A DNA stretch of 39,733 bases from Bacteroidota bacterium (GTDB lineage Bacteria; Bacteroidota; Bacteroidia; Chitinophagales; Chitinophagaceae). The position numbers and the translations under genes were made by a program. Shown one piece after another: positions 36,283-39,733 of the stretch. Numbering within the stretch: the first letter of the stretch is position 1; each line of letters starts with the position of its first letter. Location: the NCBI GenBank assembly GCA_013289175.1, contig JABDAN010000021.1, forward strand, positions 1-39,733. Direction: 5' to 3'. The notes under the pieces are model-generated. The model was given only the letters and a program-made list of their open reading frames with translations. It was not told where the DNA came from and ran no database searches.

Positions 36283-37533
36283 ATGAAAAGCGTTCATTCC
36301 GATAATAAATTAACCGTCATTTTACTATTGGGGTTGCTCACTGCCATAGGTCCTTTGTCCATTGATATGTATTTACCCGCCTTCCCCTCCATTGCCAAAA
36401 GCTTGCACACCACTGTTTCGGAAGTGACTTTATCACTTTCCAGCTTTTTTCTTGGAATTTCTGCAGGTCAGCTTATATACGGGCCCCTGCTTGAACGATT
36501 CGGGCGGAAAAAACCGTTGTATGGAGGGTTAAGTCTTTATTTCCTGGCCTCCATAGGTTGTGCTTTCGCCGGCTCCGTACATATACTAATATTATTCAGA
36601 CTTTTTCAGGCCGTGGGCGGCTGTGTAGGTCTTGTAGCTGCCAGAGCAATGGTGAGGGACCTATTTGAAGTAAAGGAAATTGCCAAAATATTTTCCATGC
36701 TGATGTTAGTAGTGTCCGTGTCCCCGATCATTGCACCTACCCTGGGTAGTTATATTACCTCCGTACTGGGTTGGCGTTATGTGTTCGTTGTGCTCATACT
36801 GGTCGTTCTTATCATTCTTTTAGGAACGTATTTTTTTCTGCCTGAAAGCAAGGCACCCGACGCGAATTTTTCTCTGAAACCGATTCCCATTATTAAGAAT
36901 TTTTTATCAGTAATCCGTTTTCCCCAATTCCTCACCTATACATTAACGGGAGCTGTTTCTTATGCGGGCCTATATGCATATATTGGTGGTTCACCCTTTG
37001 TATTTATGGAGTTATTTAAGGTAAGCAATACGCAGTTCGGTTGGATTTTTGCGGTAATTGCGATGGGATTGATCGGTGCTAGCCAGGTCAATAATTTAGC
37101 TTTAAGAAATTATAGCAGTGAACAGGTGATCCGAATCGCATCCGGTTTTCAATGTTTCATCGGAATTTTACTTTGTTTGACAACCTATTTGGGTTGGTCA
37201 AATCTTTTGATCACCATCCTCCTCATTTTTATTTTTCTTTCCTGCCAGGGATTCATCTTCCCCAACGCTACAGCGCTGGCGTTGGCTCCCATAGAGTACA
37301 ATGTTGGTAGTGCCTCGGCTTTAATTGGTGCCATTCAAATGACCATCGGCGCTATCGCTTCTGCCACTGTAAGTCTCTTGCAAAATCACACAGCATTGCC
37401 TATGTCTGGTGTTATGACTTCTTGCGCCATCCTAGCTTTTTCCATTTTAACCTGGGGTAAACAATTTATGGCCAAACGCATCAAACAACAAGATTTGGCA
37501 CAGGGAGAAATAGATGCCATTACTACTTTGTAA
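36283..37533 (+). CDS. Bcr/CflA-family MFS drug exporter
   Basis: Inner-membrane proton-coupled exporter of 416 residues with about 12 membrane helices. The N-terminal GPLSIDMYLPAFPSIAKSL stretch (residues 23-41) is diagnostic of the Bcr/CflA multidrug subfamily. Motif A, LLERFGRKKPL, lies between helices 2 and 3, and a motif-C-like stretch, VSVSPIIAPTLGSYI, is in helix 5. The length is normal. It starts an apparent run of exporter, cupin (10 bases downstream) and MDR oxidoreductase, suggesting a detoxification function. It may be repressor-controlled through the repeat at 36227-36250. Confidence 0.92.
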   Translation: MKSVHSDNKLTVILLLGLLTAIGPLSIDMYLPAFPSIAKSLHTTVSEVTLSLSSFFLGISAGQLIYGPLLERFGRKKPLYGGLSLYFLASIGCAFAGSVHILILFRLFQAVGGCVGLVAARAMVRDLFEVKEIAKIFSMLMLVVSVSPIIAPTLGSYITSVLGWRYVFVVLILVVLIILLGTYFFLPESKAPDANFSLKPIPIIKNFLSVIRFPQFLTYTLTGAVSYAGLYAYIGGSPFVFMELFKVSNTQFGWIFAVIAMGLIGASQVNNLALRNYSSEQVIRIASGFQCFIGILLCLTTYLGWSNLLITILLIFIFLSCQGFIFPNATALALAPIEYNVGSASALIGAIQMTIGAIASATVSLLQNHTALPMSGVMTSCAILAFSILTWGKQFMAKRIKQQDLAQGEIDAITTL

Positions 37534-37543
37534 ATAAAAGATC

Positions 37544-37951
37544 ATGAATAACTCAGAAAACCTCATCCCAATTTTTCCAAAAGGTGAAAAAGCTTCGGCC
37601 GATTACTTTGTTGGAAACGTATGGATCAAAAATTTGATCCCGGCTGATGAAACGTTCCATATGGTAATCGGTAACGTCGTATTTGAACCAGGAGCAAGAA
37701 ACAATTGGCACACCCATCCTGGCGGACAAATTTTAATTGCGACCGACGGCACGGGCTACTATCAGCAAAGAGGCAGCCCCGTTCAAATAGTTAGAAAAGG
37801 CGATGTTATCATAATTTCTCCAGGAATTGAGCACTGGCATGGAGCTTCACCCAACAGTAAATTCACCCATATTGCCGTTAACCCCAACGTCCAAAACGGA
37901 ATAGTCGATTGGCTACAAAAAGTTACGGATGAAGAATATAATAACATTTAA
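37544..37951 (+). CDS. Cupin protein, hydroxynitrile-lyase/TM1287-like type
   Basis: Single cupin of 135 residues. Motif 1 is EPGARNNWHTHPGGQILIAT, with two His ligands and Gln in place of Glu. Motif 2 is GDVIIISPGIEHWHGASP, with the third His, and the FTHIAVNPN strand follows. This His-His-Gln-His pattern is that of small Mn-cupins, which include bacterial hydroxynitrile lyases and carboxymuconolactone-decarboxylase-associated cupins. It is 10 bases downstream of the MFS gene, so the two are co-transcribed. The physiological substrate is unknown. Confidence 0.85.
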   Translation: MNNSENLIPIFPKGEKASADYFVGNVWIKNLIPADETFHMVIGNVVFEPGARNNWHTHPGGQILIATDGTGYYQQRGSPVQIVRKGDVIIISPGIEHWHGASPNSKFTHIAVNPNVQNGIVDWLQKVTDEEYNNI

Positions 37952-37960
37952 ATCCAGTAG

Positions 37961-37997
37961 ATAAATGGTTCCTGAAATGCATGGCCATTCCATTTAT
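37961..37997 (+). other. Inverted repeat downstream of the cupin gene
   Basis: ATAAATGG (37961-37968) and CCATTTAT (37990-37997) form an 8-bp stem with a 21-base loop. It lies just after the cupin stop codon and before the MDR gene. It could be a weak terminator or mRNA-stability hairpin; no T run follows. Confidence 0.3.
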
Positions 37998-38051
37998 TTG
38001 ACTACAACTCAGATAATTTAGCAAAGTAAATTACCCAACTCAAACTATTTC

Positions 38052-39026
38052 ATGATGAAAGCGGCCGTTTTGTATCAAAAAGGAGATTTGCCCCAATATT
38101 TAGACATTCCAGAACCAAAGGCAAAAGCCGACAACGAAGTTTTGGTGTCCGTAAAAGCGGTCGCCATAAAACATTTTGATAAGGGAAGGGCAACGGGCAA
38201 ACACTATTCAAGCCATACGCCGATGGATGGGGGCCGGGTAATAGGAGGAGACGGTGTATGCATGCTGAGTGACGGCTCCAGGGTATATGGAATGGCCGTC
38301 GAGGGAATGCTGTCTGAGCAAGCACTTATTGAAAAAGATCGGATCGTAAAACTCCCTTCGAAATTGAGTAATGCTGTCGGGGCCGCATTACCAAATGCAG
38401 TAATCGGAGCAGCGATGGGCCTGCGCTTTAAAGCGGATATTCAAGCAGGAGAAAATGTTCTGATTAATGGCGCCACAGGCTTTACTGGCAGGGTAGCTGT
38501 TCAAATTGCTAAACATTATGGAGCTAAAAAAGTTATCGCAACCGGAAGAAATCAAAAGTCTCTGGAAGACCTCCTTAAGTTAGGTGCCGATGAGGTTATC
38601 GTAATAGATCAAAGCGATGAAAAGATTCTCACAAGGCTGCGGGAGATTCAAAGGGACTCACCCATTGATGTAATCATCGACTATTTATGGGGTCATTCAG
38701 CGGAACTGATCCTGGCATCCTTAAAGGGTACCGGTTCATTTACCCCTAAAACCAGGTTCGTTTCCGTGGGCAGCATGACGGGAGATCTTATTCAATTGTC
38801 AGCGGCCAATTTAAGGAGTGCAGACTTGCAATTGACAGGCTCTGGTCTGGGCAGCTGGTCTAAAGAACAAATACGAAAACTTTTCACGGAAATATTACCA
38901 GAAATGTATGAACGGGCCGCAAATGGACTACTCATTGTTGATACCATTGAGGTAAAACTAAAAGACATCGCCGACCTCTGGAATTTGGAAGTGCCAGACG
39001 GTCGGCGATTGGTGGTTACGATATAA
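38052..39026 (+). CDS. MDR-superfamily (quinone reductase-like) oxidoreductase
   Basis: NAD(P)H-dependent oxidoreductase of 324 residues in the medium-chain dehydrogenase/reductase superfamily. The N-terminal GroES-like domain starts MKAAVLYQKGDLPQYLDIPEP and lacks the zinc-ligand cysteines of alcohol dehydrogenases. The coenzyme domain has NGATGFTGRVAVQIAKHYGA, followed by VIATGRN. The absence of zinc ligands points to the quinone-oxidoreductase/enone-reductase branch. The second ATG (38055) is an equally likely start. It follows the exporter-cupin pair by 100 bases and may have its own promoter. Confidence 0.88.
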   Translation: MMKAAVLYQKGDLPQYLDIPEPKAKADNEVLVSVKAVAIKHFDKGRATGKHYSSHTPMDGGRVIGGDGVCMLSDGSRVYGMAVEGMLSEQALIEKDRIVKLPSKLSNAVGAALPNAVIGAAMGLRFKADIQAGENVLINGATGFTGRVAVQIAKHYGAKKVIATGRNQKSLEDLLKLGADEVIVIDQSDEKILTRLREIQRDSPIDVIIDYLWGHSAELILASLKGTGSFTPKTRFVSVGSMTGDLIQLSAANLRSADLQLTGSGLGSWSKEQIRKLFTEILPEMYERAANGLLIVDTIEVKLKDIADLWNLEVPDGRRLVVTI

Positions 39027-39133
39027 TTCATCTCGCTGATTATCTCGTCCTTATCACAAAAAAACCAAGGAAATAGGATTGTTTAGCCCGGTAAGCTTTA
39101 CATTTTATCCCAAGGTGGAACTACCCCAATTGA

Positions 39134-39517
39134 CTATTGGGAGGCCTTCGCCCTGTCTCCCTCCGCATCAAACATTCCCATCAGGCTACCCGTAATATGA
39201 TCCTCGTCTTTCCTATTCATCACCAGGTTTACATCATATCCTTGAGCGACGAAATAAACGGTGGCGGTCATTCCAGTCAATACTACGCTGTCAATTTTTG
39301 AAATTTGTTTGCCCGTAGAATCCATTACCATTCCCGACAGGGTTGAATCTTTTTCATCAAATACAAAGGACATTTTGGTATCTCCATTCGGTAGACCCTT
39401 TACCAATACATTCCATTTGCCCGCAAAATAATCAGCACCCTTCTTTGATTGCGCTTGGGAATGAATAGACAACAACAGGATACATAGTCCAAAATAAAGG
39501 CGATTAAGTCTTCTCAT
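39134..39517 (-). CDS. Small secreted protein of unknown function
   Basis: Product of 127 residues from the ATG at 39517, which gives a signal peptide ending near HSQAQ. The open frame begins 17 codons further upstream but would overlap the end of the next gene. The mature part begins GADYFAGKWNVLVKGLPNGD and continues with alternating strands (FVFDEKDSTLSGMVMDSTG), like a small lipocalin-type or extracellular beta barrel. No catalytic residues are recognised. It follows a GH3 glycosidase gene on the same strand, 47 bases downstream, so it may be an accessory of that operon. Confidence 0.65.
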   Translation of the reverse strand: MRRLNRLYFGLCILLLSIHSQAQSKKGADYFAGKWNVLVKGLPNGDTKMSFVFDEKDSTLSGMVMDSTGKQISKIDSVVLTGMTATVYFVAQGYDVNLVMNRKDEDHITGSLMGMFDAEGDRAKASQ

Positions 39518-39564
39518 GTCAACAGTTATTTTTATTTTTTTACTTCTTTTTGAAATTTCGAATA

Positions 39565-39733
39565 TCAATAGCTTAAGCCAAAACCAAATTTATAAAGCGG
39601 ATCTTTGGTGTCGTAGGGCATATCTTCCTTTTGGTTGCGAACCGCTTCCATAGAAGACGGTAATTCAATTGGAAGATGACCTCCGGGTTTGCTCATGCCA
39701 AAAACAACATCCAATAGAGCCTTGTCATTGGAT
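39565..39733 (-). CDS. Glycoside hydrolase family 3 beta-glucosidase, C-terminal fragment
   Basis: Partial gene entering from the right edge; only the last 55 codons are present. They read LPIELPSSMEAVRNQKEDMP, then YDTKDPLYKFGFGLSY and stop. The LP-x-E-x-P and PLY-x-FG-x-GLSY pattern is the hallmark C-terminus of GH3 beta-glucosidases/xylosidases, lying just after the catalytic C-terminal domain and before any fibronectin-III extension, which is absent here. The catalytic residues are outside the window, so activity and substrate cannot be judged. Confidence 0.8.
   Translation of the reverse strand, partial: SNDKALLDVVFGMSKPGGHLPIELPSSMEAVRNQKEDMPYDTKDPLYKFGFGLSY

Noticed and set aside
39125-39141. 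CCCAAT / ATTGGG inverted repeat at the end of the small secreted protein gene.
   Set aside because: It overlaps the stop codon and has no T run on either side, so it is not a convincing terminator.

Overview
The window looks like chromosomal DNA of a Bacteroidota bacterium, most likely a soil- or plant-associated Chitinophagaceae/Sphingobacteriales-type organism. The reasons are a TonB-dependent receptor with an STN plus carboxypeptidase-regulatory-like N-terminus, an ECF sigma factor with a FecR/DUF4974 anti-sigma, small outer-membrane beta-barrel proteins, start codons mostly without a strong Shine-Dalgarno, and at least one good TTTG-N21-TAnnTTTG promoter. No rRNA, tRNA, CRISPR array, insertion sequence or phage gene was found. 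Family assignments rest on motifs read by eye, not on searches.

Layout. (1) 0.08-8.8 kb: an STN-type TonB receptor (+), then a leftward set of HAD phosphatase lipoprotein, secreted arylsulfatase and ABM-like protein, then a rightward ECF sigma / FecR / secreted 2H-phosphoesterase operon. This resembles a cell-surface-signalling and sulfate/phosphate-ester scavenging locus with its parts rearranged. (2) 9.0-12.6 kb: two divergent paralogous outer-membrane barrels, a Tat-like cupin and an FNR-type flavoprotein reductase. (3) 12.8-18.0 kb: a four-helix membrane protein overlapping an AraC regulator, SnoaL-like protein, alpha/beta hydrolase, cupin and dienelactone hydrolase. An 18-bp direct repeat lies upstream of the AraC operon. 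(4) 18.1-22.5 kb: envelope/stress-type genes (DUF421, iron-permease-like, DUF748/AsmA-like, FAD oxidoreductase), a tiny HisKA-like protein lacking its His, and a broken small gene.

(5) 22.8-31.0 kb is the centre of interest. It holds a soluble 2139-residue hybrid kinase with a poly-HAMP array of 92-residue units, GAF, HisKA/HATPase and three receiver domains. Seven bases downstream of it is a REC-histidine kinase, and a single-domain response regulator is divergent from it. The array resembles fungal Nik1/Os-1 (group III) kinases, and part of it shows near-identical 552-bp spaced DNA.

(6) 31.4-39.7 kb: SnoaL-like protein, SDR, a large CheR-like methyltransferase, a truncated MFS remnant, a YVTN-type beta-propeller, then an MFS drug exporter / cupin / MDR oxidoreductase detoxification run, a small secreted protein, and the last ~55 codons of a glycoside hydrolase family 3 enzyme entering from the right edge.

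Several decayed genes (22244-22518, 34337-34654, possibly 16249-16404) show that the region has been losing genes.
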